Shown: piece by piece, positions 16,847 to 25,973 of the stretch | Layout of the letters: every line of letters starts with the position of its first letter | Position numbering within the stretch: position 1 is the stretch's first letter | Assembly (NCBI GenBank): GCA_964578835.1 | Contig: CAZOEL010000018.1 | Coordinates: 1-64,000 of the forward strand | DNA length: 64,000 bases | Reading direction: 5' to 3' | Origin: CAZOEL01 sp964578835 | GTDB lineage: Bacteria; Desulfobacterota; Syntrophobacteria; Syntrophobacterales; Syntrophobacteraceae | Notes under the pieces: model-generated | Seen by the model: only the letters and a program-made list of their open reading frames with translations | Databases searched by the model: none | Told to the model about the DNA's origin: nothing | Translations under genes and position numbers: made by a program

Positions 16847-18248
16847 GTCGGTTTACATGATGGGAATCGGCGGCATCGCCATGGGAACTCTGGCCACGAT
16901 GCTGAAAGAAAAAGGTCTTCAGGTGCTGGGCTCGGACCAAAATCTCTATCCCCCCATGAGCACCCATCTGGAAGCATTACAGATTCCCGTATTTCAAGGC
17001 TACAGCGCGGAGAACCTGCGGAAGTGCTCCCCCGATGCGGTAATCATCGGCAATGTCATACGAAGGGATAACCCGGAGGCGCAGCACACGCTCAAAAGCG
17101 GGCTCCCTTATTTGTCCATGCCTCAGGCCATCGACCGTTTCTTCCTCACCCGCCACAAGAGCATCGTTGTTGCCGGCACGCACGGGAAAAGCACCACATC
17201 TTCTCTGATGGCGCATACGCTCGCTCATGCAGGCCTGGACCCGAGCGCCTTCATAGGCGCATTCCTCAAAGAGTGGCGGCAAAGCTACAGGATCGGGAAT
17301 GGGCCTTACATGGTTCTCGAAGGCGATGAATACGATACCGCATTCTTCGACAAAGGCCCAAAATTTCTCCATTACCGTCCTCACATAGGCATTCTTACAA
17401 GCATTGAATTCGACCATGCCGATATTTTTGATGATTTTGAAGCCGTGCTTGATGCGTTCCGCCGCTACGTGGAGTTGATTCCCTCCGACGGATGCCTCAT
17501 TGTGAACGCCGATGACGAGCATTGCAGGGCGCTGAGCGACAAGTGCAAAGGCAGGGTCATCGCTTATGGAGCTTCGGAGCATGCGGACTGGAGACTCCTA
17601 GACATTGCTTATAAGTCCGAGGAGGTTCAATTCGAATACTGGAATCCAGAAGCAAAACGAAAAGAGCTCATGATCTCCAAGATTCCCGGGAGACACAATG
17701 CTTTCAACACGCTGGCGGTCGCCGCGGCATGCTCGGTTGCGGGGCTGTCCGTCGATCGTGTTCAGGCCGCGGTTCTCGCTTTTAAAGGCGTGACGCGAAG
17801 GCAGGATATCGTTGGAGAAAGCCGCGGCGTAATCGTTATGGATGATTTTGCGCACCACCCGACCGCAGTGGTTGAGACAATCGGCGCCTTGCGGCGTTTT
17901 TATCCCAACAGGAGAATCATTGCAGCCTTCGAGCCCAGGACCAATTCCAGCCGTAGAAGCATATTCCAGGATTCCTACGCAACTGCTTTTGATGAAGCGG
18001 ATTGCACCTGCATAAAAGAGCCGCCCGGCATGGACGCTATTCCACGGGAGGAGCGGCTGGACACCAGGCGCCTGGCGAAGGAGATCAAGAACAGAAAGAA
18101 CGAGGCGCATTATTTCGAGAATATCGAAAATCTTGTGAGCTTTCTCGTTGAATATTGCCGCGCCGGGGATCTGGTGTTATGCATGAGTAACGGAAGCTTT
18201 GACGGGCTCCATCAGAAGCTGTTGAACGCATTGAATGATCTGCCATGA
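16827..18248 (+). CDS. mpl: UDP-N-acetylmuramate:L-alanyl-gamma-D-glutamyl-meso-diaminopimelate ligase
   Basis: Mpl reattaches recycled tripeptide to UDP-MurNAc. It is a Mur-ligase: MGIGGIAMGTLATML and the Rossmann-type N-domain, the ATP loop GTHGKSTT at residues 117-124, the EGDEYDTAFFDKGPKF signature that separates Mpl from MurC, SIEFDHADIF, and the C-domain DDFAHHPTAV. Length 473 fits. The start follows GAAGG and lies inside the end of the serine hydrolase gene. queH follows with little or no gap. Confidence 0.95.
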   Translation: MNSKDIKSVYMMGIGGIAMGTLATMLKEKGLQVLGSDQNLYPPMSTHLEALQIPVFQGYSAENLRKCSPDAVIIGNVIRRDNPEAQHTLKSGLPYLSMPQAIDRFFLTRHKSIVVAGTHGKSTTSSLMAHTLAHAGLDPSAFIGAFLKEWRQSYRIGNGPYMVLEGDEYDTAFFDKGPKFLHYRPHIGILTSIEFDHADIFDDFEAVLDAFRRYVELIPSDGCLIVNADDEHCRALSDKCKGRVIAYGASEHADWRLLDIAYKSEEVQFEYWNPEAKRKELMISKIPGRHNAFNTLAVAAACSVAGLSVDRVQAAVLAFKGVTRRQDIVGESRGVIVMDDFAHHPTAVVETIGALRRFYPNRRIIAAFEPRTNSSRRSIFQDSYATAFDEADCTCIKEPPGMDAIPREERLDTRRLAKEIKNRKNEAHYFENIENLVSFLVEYCRAGDLVLCMSNGSFDGLHQKLLNALNDLP

Positions 18249-18261
18249 AGTTGACAAAGAT

Positions 18262-18801
18262 ATGTCCAGGATTCTTCTCCATTGCTGTTGCGGCCCCTGC
18301 GCCATTTACCCTTTTGAAGCCCTTCGGCTCAAAGAATGGGCTGTGCATGGTTTTTTCTATAACCCCAATATTCAGCCCTATCAGGAACTGGAGAAAAGGC
18401 TTGAAGCGTTTCGCGCCATAGCAGGGCTCGAAAACCTGGAGATCATTGTAAGGCCGGATTATGATCTGGAAAGCTTTCTAAGGAATACGGCATTCCGCGA
18501 GCATCAGCGCTGCATTTACTGCTATGCGACCCGATTGGAGGCGACGGCGCGTCTGGCCAAGAAGAGCCGTTTTGACGCCTTCACGACCACGCTCCTTTAC
18601 AGCAAGCAGCAAAAACACGATCTGATCCGCTCCATCGCCTCCGAAGCGTCTCGAAAGTATGACGTTCCCTTTTACTACGAGGATTTCCGCGCGGGATGGA
18701 AGCAAGGCCAGGAGCGCGCAAAGGCTGCCGGAATCTATCGACAGCAGTACTGCGGCTGCATCTATAGCGAAAAAGAACGTTTTCATAAACCTGTGCGTTG
18801 A
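18262..18801 (+). CDS. queH: Epoxyqueuosine reductase QueH
   Basis: QueH (former DUF208) reduces epoxyqueuosine to queuosine in tRNA as the iron-sulfur alternative to QueG. The cysteine pattern is characteristic: LLHCCCGPCAIYPFE at the start, RCIYCYATRLE in the middle and QQYCGCIYSEKER at the end, together binding a [4Fe-4S] cluster and an additional iron site. The frame is open to 18235, overlapping mpl; I prefer ATG 18262 because it places the CCxxC segment where homologues have it. Queuosine synthesis genes are otherwise not in the window. Confidence 0.92.
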   Translation: MSRILLHCCCGPCAIYPFEALRLKEWAVHGFFYNPNIQPYQELEKRLEAFRAIAGLENLEIIVRPDYDLESFLRNTAFREHQRCIYCYATRLEATARLAKKSRFDAFTTTLLYSKQQKHDLIRSIASEASRKYDVPFYYEDFRAGWKQGQERAKAAGIYRQQYCGCIYSEKERFHKPVR

Positions 18802-18807
18802 GCGGAA

Positions 18808-19578
18808 ATGAGCTCTCCAGATATCAAGAGCCACATTCGGGAATACTACGGAAGACTCCATCAAAGAGAGGCTGGAGTTGCCGGCGCTTCTCTTCCGGTC
18901 AAAACTGGCAGAGAGCTCGCAAAGTCGCTCGGATACAACCGGCAACTGTTTGATATCCTACCGGAAGACTATTGGCGAAGCTTCCTGCCGTGCGGAAATC
19001 TTTCCCCATACTTGCAGGCTTCGCCCGGGGACCGAATGTTGAATCTAGGCTGCGGCGTTGGCGTCGACACCTTCTCTATTCTACTCGACTATGGGGCTTC
19101 TATTGAGGTTATAAGTCTTGACGTAGTGTTCGAAGCTCTCAAAAAGGCGTCGCTCATCGACTCATCTCAGTTCCTTTCCGGGATGGCGAGGTTTCCCGCG
19201 GCTTCATGGATTTGTGGCGATGCGGAAGCTTTGCCCTTTCAGGAAGACTCGTTCGATTGGGTTATAATGAATGGGGTCTTCAATCTCTTCACTTGGGGGA
19301 TTACTGCCTCTGGAAGCTTACCCTTTCTCAAGGAGGCGCGCAGAGTGGTAAAGCCGGGCGGATCTTTGATAGTTGCGGATCTATGCTCCTCAGCTCCGCT
19401 GCCTGACTATTTTCACGAGAATAGAGACGCCTGGGCATGGTGCATGAGCGGAGCGCTTACAGAAGAGAAGCTATCAGACCTTCTTCGAATATCGGGATTT
19501 CAAAGGATCCGGATAATCCCTCAGGAGGAGCCGGATATTCTTTACAGGATAGTTTTTTCCTGCCGCAAGGCAGCCTGA
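18808..19578 (+). CDS. Class I SAM-dependent methyltransferase
   Basis: The 256-residue protein has the methyltransferase-11 pattern: motif I LNLGCGVGVDTFSIL, an acidic strand end ISLDVVFEAL, motif II-like CGDAEALPFQEDSFDWV and VKPGGSLIVADL. The N-terminal 70 residues (IREYYGRLHQREAG) look like the arsenite/UbiE type of helix bundle, but the conserved cysteines of ArsM are not seen. The substrate is unknown. SD GAGCGGAA precedes the start; it lies 6 bases after queH, so it is probably in the same transcript. Confidence 0.82.
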   Translation: MSSPDIKSHIREYYGRLHQREAGVAGASLPVKTGRELAKSLGYNRQLFDILPEDYWRSFLPCGNLSPYLQASPGDRMLNLGCGVGVDTFSILLDYGASIEVISLDVVFEALKKASLIDSSQFLSGMARFPAASWICGDAEALPFQEDSFDWVIMNGVFNLFTWGITASGSLPFLKEARRVVKPGGSLIVADLCSSAPLPDYFHENRDAWAWCMSGALTEEKLSDLLRISGFQRIRIIPQEEPDILYRIVFSCRKAA

Positions 19579-19663
19579 ACAACCAGGCAAACGTGACTCG
19601 TACTTATCCAACGGAACGCACAGCGCGGTTCTTTGAATGCAAAGGAAAGCATAGGTGAATTGT

Positions 19664-20098
19664 ATGATGACGAAGCCGGAAGGACACATTCTCGATGAGA
19701 TGAAACTGGAAAATGGGCTCACAATATACTTTTTCGATGAATCGAAGCGGATTGTCGGCGACCGATGGCAGGTGCAGCTTTCGGTTCACGCTCCATTGGC
19801 GGTCAAGGAGAATTATTTTCTTGGGTGCGAAGATTCCGGAAGAGCGTATGAAGATTTCACGGCTGAATTCGGACGTACTATCGTCTTCAAGCAAACAAAG
19901 ACCCGGAACTTCATTGCGGATGAAGAGATGAAATCTCTTCTGGATACGATGAAAGAGGACATGCTCAAATCAAATGTCCCATATCTCTCCAACCCGAGCT
20001 TTGCGGAAAAGTATGTTCTCAAGCGCTACGAAGAATGGCGCAAGGAGCAGCAGTATCGGAGGGCCCATTTTGAAGCTATTAGCCGTGTAGATCAGTAG
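19664..20098 (+). CDS. Conserved hypothetical protein
   Basis: I do not recognise a named family. The 144-residue protein reads as a well-formed soluble alpha/beta protein: GLTIYFFDESKRIVGDRWQV suggests a short beta hairpin followed by a charged turn and LSVHAPLAVK, then an acidic region and a C-terminal amphipathic helix with YEEWRKEQQYRRA. It has no signal peptide or membrane helix. AGGTGA lies five bases before ATG 19664, which is preferred to an upstream GTG at 19655. Confidence 0.65.
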   Translation: MMTKPEGHILDEMKLENGLTIYFFDESKRIVGDRWQVQLSVHAPLAVKENYFLGCEDSGRAYEDFTAEFGRTIVFKQTKTRNFIADEEMKSLLDTMKEDMLKSNVPYLSNPSFAEKYVLKRYEEWRKEQQYRRAHFEAISRVDQ

Positions 20099-20127
20099 GG
20101 CTCATGACTCTGGCGCCGCATTTTCTA

Positions 20128-20400
20128 TCAAGATTCGACGAATCTCAGATCTCCGGCGCATGAGTATTTCCGGCAAGCTTCCGGCCTGACGTCGTAAATA
20201 GAGCATCTCCCGCAGGCGGAAAGGTACACGCATTTGCCGTTCTCCCTCTTCAGGGTATACATCCACAAAGGTTCCTCATCGACGAGGTAAAACCCTGTCT
20301 CATACTCCTCGTCGGTGAGAAGAACCTTGAATTTTCGGCAGCACAAGTTGTGCCCGCATGTGCTGCATTGGAGAACGGCAAGCATTTTTCTCTCATCCAT
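20128..20400 (-). CDS. YkgJ-type cysteine cluster protein
   Basis: The roughly 90-residue protein has many cysteines in CxxCxxxxCC and CxxC patterns: QCSTCGHNLCCR, then KCVYLSACGRCSIYDVRPEACRKYSC. This matches the small zinc- or iron-binding CxxCxxCC (YkgJ) family, whose function is poorly known. I place the start at ATG 20400, preceded by GAGGA, rather than at an upstream TTG. It is the last gene of the minus-strand amino-acid operon. Confidence 0.78.
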   Translation of the reverse strand: MDERKMLAVLQCSTCGHNLCCRKFKVLLTDEEYETGFYLVDEEPLWMYTLKRENGKCVYLSACGRCSIYDVRPEACRKYSCAGDLRFVES

Positions 20401-20449
20401 GCTTCCTCGATTATTCAAGAATCAGGATGGTGGATTTTTTTCAACTCAG

Positions 20450-20896
20450 TCAGGCGCCCAGCTTTTTTCTCACCAGATCGTTCACCACTTTTCCCTCGGC
20501 GCGTCCTGCAATCTTGGGCATGAGGCATTTCATCACCTTCCCCATTTCTTTAGCTGTACTGGCCCCGGTTTCAGCGAGCGCTTCGTCGATCAGTCTCTCA
20601 AGTTCCTCAGATCCAAGAGCTTCGGGAAGAAACTCTTGAAGAATGCGGATCTCGTCTTCCTCTTTGTCGGCAAGATCCTGCCTTCCACCCTTCTTGTACT
20701 GCTCGGACGAATCGCGCCGTTGCTTGATCTGTGACGAAATCAGCTGCTGTATCTCAGTTTCGTCAGGCTTCCGTTTGAGCTCCTTTTCTTTGACTTTCAG
20801 CACAGTGAGAAGCAGTCGAATGGCGTTCCGCTTATTTTCATTCTTTTCTCGAATGGCGTCCTTCAACGCCAGATCTATACGCTCCTGCAATTCCAT
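20450..20896 (-). CDS. yqeY: GatB/YqeY domain protein
   Basis: The 148-residue protein matches YqeY, a stand-alone version of the tail domain of the amidotransferase subunit GatB: helical N-terminal half with NAIRLLLTVLKVKEKEL, a middle QRRDSSEQYKKGGRQDLADKE, and C-terminal EFLPEALGSEELERLI and GKVMKCLMPKIAGRAEGK. The family probably interacts with tRNA. SD GGGAGATG precedes the start. It lies 18 bases after hisA. Confidence 0.93.
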   Translation of the reverse strand: MELQERIDLALKDAIREKNENKRNAIRLLLTVLKVKEKELKRKPDETEIQQLISSQIKQRRDSSEQYKKGGRQDLADKEEDEIRILQEFLPEALGSEELERLIDEALAETGASTAKEMGKVMKCLMPKIAGRAEGKVVNDLVRKKLGA

Positions 20897-20914
20897 AGCA
20901 TCTCCCGTCTTGCT

Positions 20915-21667
20915 TTATCCCTCCGATTTGGAACGATCCATGAAGCTCTTGACTGCGCCCAATGCTTCGCTCAGCTTCAGAGAGCCGTTATAGAGAGCCT
21001 TTCCCGTGATGACGCCCAAAAGCCCCTTGGAAGCCAGGGGGAAGAGAGCCTCGATGTCAGCCAGGGAAGCAACTCCTCCCGAAGCAATAACGGGAATCGA
21101 GGTAGCTTCCATGAGCTTTTGCGTCGCCTCGACATTGACGCCCGACTGCATGCCGTCCCGATGAATGTCGGTGTAGATAACGGCTTCGATCGGCAGTCCT
21201 TCGAACTTGCGCACGAAGGAAAGCACATCCGTGCTGGAAGTCTCTTTCCATCCCTCGACGGCGACTTGCCCATTTCGAGCATCTATGCCCAGAGCAATGC
21301 GCATCGGGTGCGAAGAGCACGCCCGGCTTACAAACTCCGGCTCCCGAAGAGCCATTGTTCCGATAATCACCCGCCGGACGCCAATTCGCATATATTCATC
21401 AACGGATTCAATATTGCGGATGCCGCCTCCGACCTGCACGGGAATAGGAACCGCTTTCACAATCGAAGCAATAACATCCCGGTTCTTGGGAGCTTTAGTG
21501 AATGCGCCGTCCAGATCCACCACGTGCAGCCACTGAGCGCCCTCTTCCAGCCAACGGCGGGCTACGGCTACGGGGTCGTTCCCATATACGGTCATACGGT
21601 CCGGGTCGCCCTGCATGAGGCGAACGCATTGACCGTCCTTCAGATCAATTGCAGGAAATACAATCAT
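20915..21667 (-). CDS. hisA: ProFAR isomerase of histidine biosynthesis
   Basis: HisA catalyses the Amadori-type isomerisation in histidine synthesis. The (beta/alpha)8 barrel motifs are clear: FPAIDLKDGQCVRLMQGD with the catalytic Asp8, HVVDLDGAF, PVQVGGGIR, RRVIIGTMAL, the second-half YTDIHRDGMQSG with the catalytic Asp, VIASGGVAS and a final GVITGKALY. Length (250) is normal. No other his gene is in the window, so this copy is separated from the rest of the pathway. Confidence 0.96.
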   Translation of the reverse strand: MIVFPAIDLKDGQCVRLMQGDPDRMTVYGNDPVAVARRWLEEGAQWLHVVDLDGAFTKAPKNRDVIASIVKAVPIPVQVGGGIRNIESVDEYMRIGVRRVIIGTMALREPEFVSRACSSHPMRIALGIDARNGQVAVEGWKETSSTDVLSFVRKFEGLPIEAVIYTDIHRDGMQSGVNVEATQKLMEATSIPVIASGGVASLADIEALFPLASKGLLGVITGKALYNGSLKLSEALGAVKSFMDRSKSEG

Positions 21668-21707
21668 TTATTCTCTCTAGCGTAAGAAGTTGCGTTGAAC
21701 ATCGAAA

Positions 21708-22124
21708 TTACGAGACATGCTCAGGCCGGCGATGCTTTGGCTCAAGGATATTTCGCAGAAACTCCGGAGGCTTGAGCACTTTGCGCTCCCTGTTGACACA
21801 GACATGTATAGTGTAGCCGGAAGCGAGAATCTCCTCCCCACGAATGATCTCGTAATCAAACCTTAGCCGCGCCATTCCATCGAATTTGAAGATAGTCACT
21901 ATGGTGAGGGCGTCATCGTAAAAAGCGGGTTTTTTATAGGAGCAATGGGCCTCGATGACAGGAAGATAGACTCCTTCTTTTTCTACTTGTAGATAGGTCG
22001 ATCCACATGAACGGAACAACTCGCCTCGACCAAGCTCGAACCATTTCAGATAGTTCCCGTAATAAGCCTGTCCCATCGCATCGGTATCGCCGTATAGAAC
22101 CCTGAACTGAGCTTTATTAATCAT
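21708..22124 (-). CDS. Hotdog-fold acyl-CoA thioesterase (YbgC/FadM type)
   Basis: The 138-residue 4HBT-family protein has the catalytic segment YGDTDAMGQAYYGNYLKWFE, which places the nucleophilic Asp (DTD) and the substrate-lining residues as in YbgC. It continues with GRGELFR and RLRFDYEI. Such enzymes hydrolyse short or medium acyl-CoAs or acyl-carrier-protein esters. It lies between the kinase gene and hisA in the same strand run. Confidence 0.86.
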   Translation of the reverse strand: MINKAQFRVLYGDTDAMGQAYYGNYLKWFELGRGELFRSCGSTYLQVEKEGVYLPVIEAHCSYKKPAFYDDALTIVTIFKFDGMARLRFDYEIIRGEEILASGYTIHVCVNRERKVLKPPEFLRNILEPKHRRPEHVS

Positions 22125-22151
22125 GAGGAATATTTCTCGAGAAGATTGGAG

Positions 22152-23393
22152 CTAATTGCCTGTGAAGAAATCGAAGAGCTCCACTCCGTCTCGCAGCCTC
22201 AACTCTCGGGCGCGAGCAGCGCGCTCGCAAAAGGTATCCTCAGGACCGGAGGAATTCAGCCCCGACGCCAAAAGATCCACCATTAGAAAGGGCACGGGAT
22301 CGCTCACGTGCGTACGCACATGAACGGGCGTGAGATGATCCATTATGACAAGGAGCCGCACTTTATCGAAGCGCCTGGCGCCTTCGACAATCGGCCCGAC
22401 AACTTTTTCGTCGAAGGCTTCTATGGCCTCCAGTTTTTTGCTCAAACTGCCTTCGTGGGACGCCTCGTCGGGGGCCTCGATATGAACGTAGACAAATTCG
22501 CCTGTTTCAAGCGCCTTCAAAGAAGCGGCCACTTTACCGGCATAATTGGTGTCCAGGTACCCTGTTGCGCCCGGAACGGAGATGGGATCGAGCCCGGCGT
22601 AGACGCCAAGGCCTTTGAGAAGATCCACCGCCGAGATCATGGCGCCCGTGAGCCCGGCTTTCTCTTTAAGGGTCGGCATGGAGGGCGCTCTCCCCTGCCC
22701 CCAGAGCCAGACGGCGTTCGGTCCGTTCTTCCCGGCAGCCATGCGGTTTCGATTCACGGGATGATCGGCCAGTATGACGCCGGCCTTTTCCATGAAGGAC
22801 AAAAGGGCGGGCTCGCTTTCGTACACTTTGCCGTAGGACTCGATGGGCTGACCCGATATGTCGTGCGGAGGAGTGGTCTTCAAATCGGATCGTCCTCCCG
22901 GCCACACGAGCAAATGACGGTAGCTCACGCCGGGATAGAGCTTCAGCGGGCTCTCCTTTACGGCTTCTTGCAGGGAGGCGATGACTTCATGGGCTTCGCC
23001 GGTAGATATATGGCCCGCAGAATAATCGAGCATTCTGGTAACGCCTTCTCCATCTTTTTCGAGCGTCACCAGATTGCATCGGAAGGCGACATCATGAGGC
23101 TCGAGCCGGACGCCCATGCTGGCCGCCTCGAGAGGCGCCCTTCCCGTGTGGAATCTCGCAGGATCATAGCCCAGAAGGCTCATGTTTGCGACATCGCTCC
23201 CAGGCTCCATCCCTTCCGGAATGGTCTGCACCATTCCCATTAGGCCTGCCTGGACAAGACCGTCGATATTAGGAGTTCGAGCAACTTCCAGAGGCGTCTT
23301 CCCGCCAAGCTCTTCAAGTGGATAATCCCCCATCCCGTCGCCTACCAGGATGATATATTTCCAGTCGGTTTCTCTATCCGTTGTCATGGACAT
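22152..23393 (-). CDS. Alkaline-phosphatase-superfamily phosphoglycerate mutase homologue, proposed homoserine kinase
   Basis: The 413-residue protein belongs to the cofactor-independent phosphoglycerate mutase (ApgM-like) family: VGDGMGDYPLEEL at the start, RTPNIDGLVQ, the metal-site Ser segment GSDVANMSLLGYDP, HIEAPDEASHEG and LVIMDHLTPVHVRTH. One branch of this family is a proposed homoserine kinase, and its start 3 bases after the homoserine dehydrogenase stop supports that role: homoserine made by Hom would be phosphorylated for threonine synthesis. True glycolytic mutase activity remains possible. Two nearby ATGs (23393 and 23387) give the same product. Confidence 0.82.
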   Translation of the reverse strand: MSMTTDRETDWKYIILVGDGMGDYPLEELGGKTPLEVARTPNIDGLVQAGLMGMVQTIPEGMEPGSDVANMSLLGYDPARFHTGRAPLEAASMGVRLEPHDVAFRCNLVTLEKDGEGVTRMLDYSAGHISTGEAHEVIASLQEAVKESPLKLYPGVSYRHLLVWPGGRSDLKTTPPHDISGQPIESYGKVYESEPALLSFMEKAGVILADHPVNRNRMAAGKNGPNAVWLWGQGRAPSMPTLKEKAGLTGAMISAVDLLKGLGVYAGLDPISVPGATGYLDTNYAGKVAASLKALETGEFVYVHIEAPDEASHEGSLSKKLEAIEAFDEKVVGPIVEGARRFDKVRLLVIMDHLTPVHVRTHVSDPVPFLMVDLLASGLNSSGPEDTFCERAARARELRLRDGVELFDFFTGN

Positions 23394-23396
23394 AAC

Positions 23397-24722
23397 TTAA
23401 TAAATGCTTTCCGTTTCCTGATTTTCGATACGTATGAGCTGAGTCTGACCCGATAGCACCACATCCAGGCTCTCGATTTCTGACATCGCTCTTCTCACAT
23501 TCCTTTCGAGGGCTTCATGCGTGAGCATCACTATGGGAACGGCTCCTTCCACCTCGCGTCCCTTTTGTATGACAGCCGCTATGCTGATCTGGTTTTCGCC
23601 GAGTATTCCGGAAATTTTCGAGAGCACGCCTGGACGATCCAGGGCGGCAAAGCGAAAATAGTAGCAGGTATTCACATCGGCAATGGGCTTTACCGGAAGA
23701 TCCTCGAGGCGATCACATCGGAAGCCGAGATGAGGGACCCGGTCCGGAGTATTCCCGATAATGTCTCGCGCAAGATCCATCAGATCGCTCACTACGGCGC
23801 TCCCGGTAGGCAACATTCCTGCGCCGAGGCCGTAGAGCATGATATTGCCGACAGCGTTTCCGCGAATATGAACGGCGTTGTAAGCCCCTTTTACACCGGC
23901 AAGGACATGATTGCTCGGGATCAGAGTCGGGTGGACGCGCATTTCGACGCGGCCGTCGGTATTTCTGGCGATGGCCAGGAGCTTCAGCTGATAGCCGAAT
24001 TCCTCGCCGAATTGGATATCGACCGGATCGATTCGGGTGATGCCTTCTGTGTAGACGGAGTCCAGCCGGATGGGCGCCCCGAAGGCGATCGATGCGGCAA
24101 TGGCGAGCTTGTGCGCGGCGTCTCCGCCTCCCACGTCCAAAGTAGGATCGGCTTCGGCGTAGCCTTTGGCCTGAGCCTCCCGGAGGGCTTCCTCAAAGGA
24201 GATTCCCTGCTCGGTCATGCGGGTCAGGATATAGTTGGAGGTGCCGTTGAGTATCCCGAAAATGGTCTCGATCTTATTTGCGGCGAGTCCTTCCCTCAAC
24301 GATTTTATGAGCGGGATTCCTCCGGCGACGGAAGCTTCGAAAGCAATCGAGCGATTATTGCGCCTGGCTATCTGAAAAAGCTCGTTGCCGTCATGAGCCA
24401 AAAGAGCCTTGTTTGCGGTGACGACATGCTTTTTGTTCTCGAGGGCTTTGCAGACTACGCTCTTGGCTGCGGTCAACCCTCCGATGAGCTCGACAACTAT
24501 GTCAATCTCCGGATCCTCTAAAATGTCGTCGGCCCTGGTTGTGAGCATCTCACGAGGCGGAGAGACAGGTCTTTGCCGTTCAAGGTCGATATCCGCGACA
24601 CGCTTCAGATGTATTGGAACGCCCAGGCGCTTTTCTATGATTTCCGCATTTTCCCGAAGCACCTGTATCACGCCGCAGCCTACGGTTCCCCAGCCGATCA
24701 ATCCAACTCCAATGGAACGCAT
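23397..24722 (-). CDS. hom: Homoserine dehydrogenase
   Basis: Hom reduces aspartate semialdehyde to homoserine. The NAD(P) loop VGLIGWGTVGCGV is at the start, followed by KHVVTANKALLA, FEASVAGGIPLIKSL, GILNGTSNYIL and EADPTLDVGGGDAAHKL. The C-terminal ACT domain (RFAALDRPGVLSKISGILGE) is expected to give threonine feedback. The start at 24722 is chosen because AGAGGA lies just upstream; the frame is open further without a site. It follows the aminotransferase gene by 16 bases. Confidence 0.96.
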   Translation of the reverse strand: MRSIGVGLIGWGTVGCGVIQVLRENAEIIEKRLGVPIHLKRVADIDLERQRPVSPPREMLTTRADDILEDPEIDIVVELIGGLTAAKSVVCKALENKKHVVTANKALLAHDGNELFQIARRNNRSIAFEASVAGGIPLIKSLREGLAANKIETIFGILNGTSNYILTRMTEQGISFEEALREAQAKGYAEADPTLDVGGGDAAHKLAIAASIAFGAPIRLDSVYTEGITRIDPVDIQFGEEFGYQLKLLAIARNTDGRVEMRVHPTLIPSNHVLAGVKGAYNAVHIRGNAVGNIMLYGLGAGMLPTGSAVVSDLMDLARDIIGNTPDRVPHLGFRCDRLEDLPVKPIADVNTCYYFRFAALDRPGVLSKISGILGENQISIAAVIQKGREVEGAVPIVMLTHEALERNVRRAMSEIESLDVVLSGQTQLIRIENQETESIY

Positions 24723-24738
24723 CTTGTCCTCTTTTTTC

Positions 24739-25923
24739 TTATTTTTCAAGCGCCCGCCGCATTCCACGGATGGCTTGCCGGATACGCATTTCATTTTCAA
24801 CGAGAGCAAAGCGCACGTACTCGTCTCCGTATTCTCCGAAGCCAAGGCCGGGAGACACCGCCACCTTCGCCTCCTCGATCAAGAATTTCGAAAACTCGAC
24901 CGATCCCATCTTGCGGAATCGCTCGGGAATGCGGGACCAGACAAACATCGTGCCTTTGGGCTTTTCCTGACTCCAGCCGATCCGGTTCATGCCATCCACC
25001 AAAACGTCCCGGCGCGACTTGTAAATCGACACGATCTCATCGACACAGGACTGGTCGGAATTCAGGGCTATGGTTGCAGCTATCTGGATGGGCTGAAAGA
25101 CGCCGTAATCGAGATAGCTCTTGATGCGGGTAAGAGCGCCCACCATTTCGCTGTTCCCGACACAGAAGCCGACTCGCCATCCCGCCATGCTGTAACTCTT
25201 GGACATCGAAAAGAATTCAACTCCAACGTCTCTGGCCCCCGGCACTTGAAGGAAGCTCGGAGCTTCGTAGCCATCGAAGGTGAGATCGGCGTACGCCAGA
25301 TCGTGAATGACCATCAGGCTGTTTTCTTTTGCGAAATCAACTATCTTTCGAAAGAAGTCCAGATCCACTACCGCAGACGTGGGATTATGCGGATAAGAGA
25401 TGATGAGGAGCTTCGGTCTCGGCCATGTCTGCTTCATGGCGCGCTCCAGATCCTCCAGGAAATTCCTGTCCGTCCCGATCGGTATCGAACGAACATCTCC
25501 ACCCGCTATGATCGCCGAATAAGGATGAATGGGATAGGTCGGATTGGGGGCAAACACAACGTCTCCCGGGCTGATCAGGACGAGCACGAGATGAGAAAGT
25601 CCCTCCTTCGCCCCAATAGTCACCACTGCTTCACTCTCGGGGTCGATGTCCACGTCGTAGCGTCTCTTATACCACTTGGCGATTCCCTCCCGAAGCTTGG
25701 TAATGCCGCGAGAAGCCGAATAGCGGTGATTGTGCGGCTTTTGCACCGCCTCAACAAGCTTGTCGATGATGTGCGGCGGGGTCGCGAGGTCGGGGTTCCC
25801 CATTCCCAAATCGATTATGTCCTCGCCTGCGCGTCGCTTTTCCATTTTCAAAGCGTTCACCTGGGCGAAGACATAGGGCGGCAATCGATACATGCGGCTG
25901 CATTGAGTGATATTCAAATTCAT
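24739..25923 (-). CDS. alaC: PLP aminotransferase (AlaC / LL-diaminopimelate aminotransferase type)
   Basis: The 394-residue class I aminotransferase has IDLGMGNPDLATPPHI, the cofactor lysine in SMSKSYSMAGWRVGF, LIISYPHNPTSAV and an arginine near YVRFALVEN. The family includes AlaC (glutamate-pyruvate aminotransferase) and LL-diaminopimelate aminotransferases, and this sequence leans to the AlaC type. It is the first gene of the alaC-hom-kinase-thioesterase-hisA-yqeY run, with AAAAGGGGAG before the ATG. Confidence 0.9.
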   Translation of the reverse strand: MNLNITQCSRMYRLPPYVFAQVNALKMEKRRAGEDIIDLGMGNPDLATPPHIIDKLVEAVQKPHNHRYSASRGITKLREGIAKWYKRRYDVDIDPESEAVVTIGAKEGLSHLVLVLISPGDVVFAPNPTYPIHPYSAIIAGGDVRSIPIGTDRNFLEDLERAMKQTWPRPKLLIISYPHNPTSAVVDLDFFRKIVDFAKENSLMVIHDLAYADLTFDGYEAPSFLQVPGARDVGVEFFSMSKSYSMAGWRVGFCVGNSEMVGALTRIKSYLDYGVFQPIQIAATIALNSDQSCVDEIVSIYKSRRDVLVDGMNRIGWSQEKPKGTMFVWSRIPERFRKMGSVEFSKFLIEEAKVAVSPGLGFGEYGDEYVRFALVENEMRIRQAIRGMRRALEK

Positions 25924-25973
25924 GACTTCTCCCCTTTTAGGCTCCTCGTAAATGAAGATTGAGAAAAAATATC

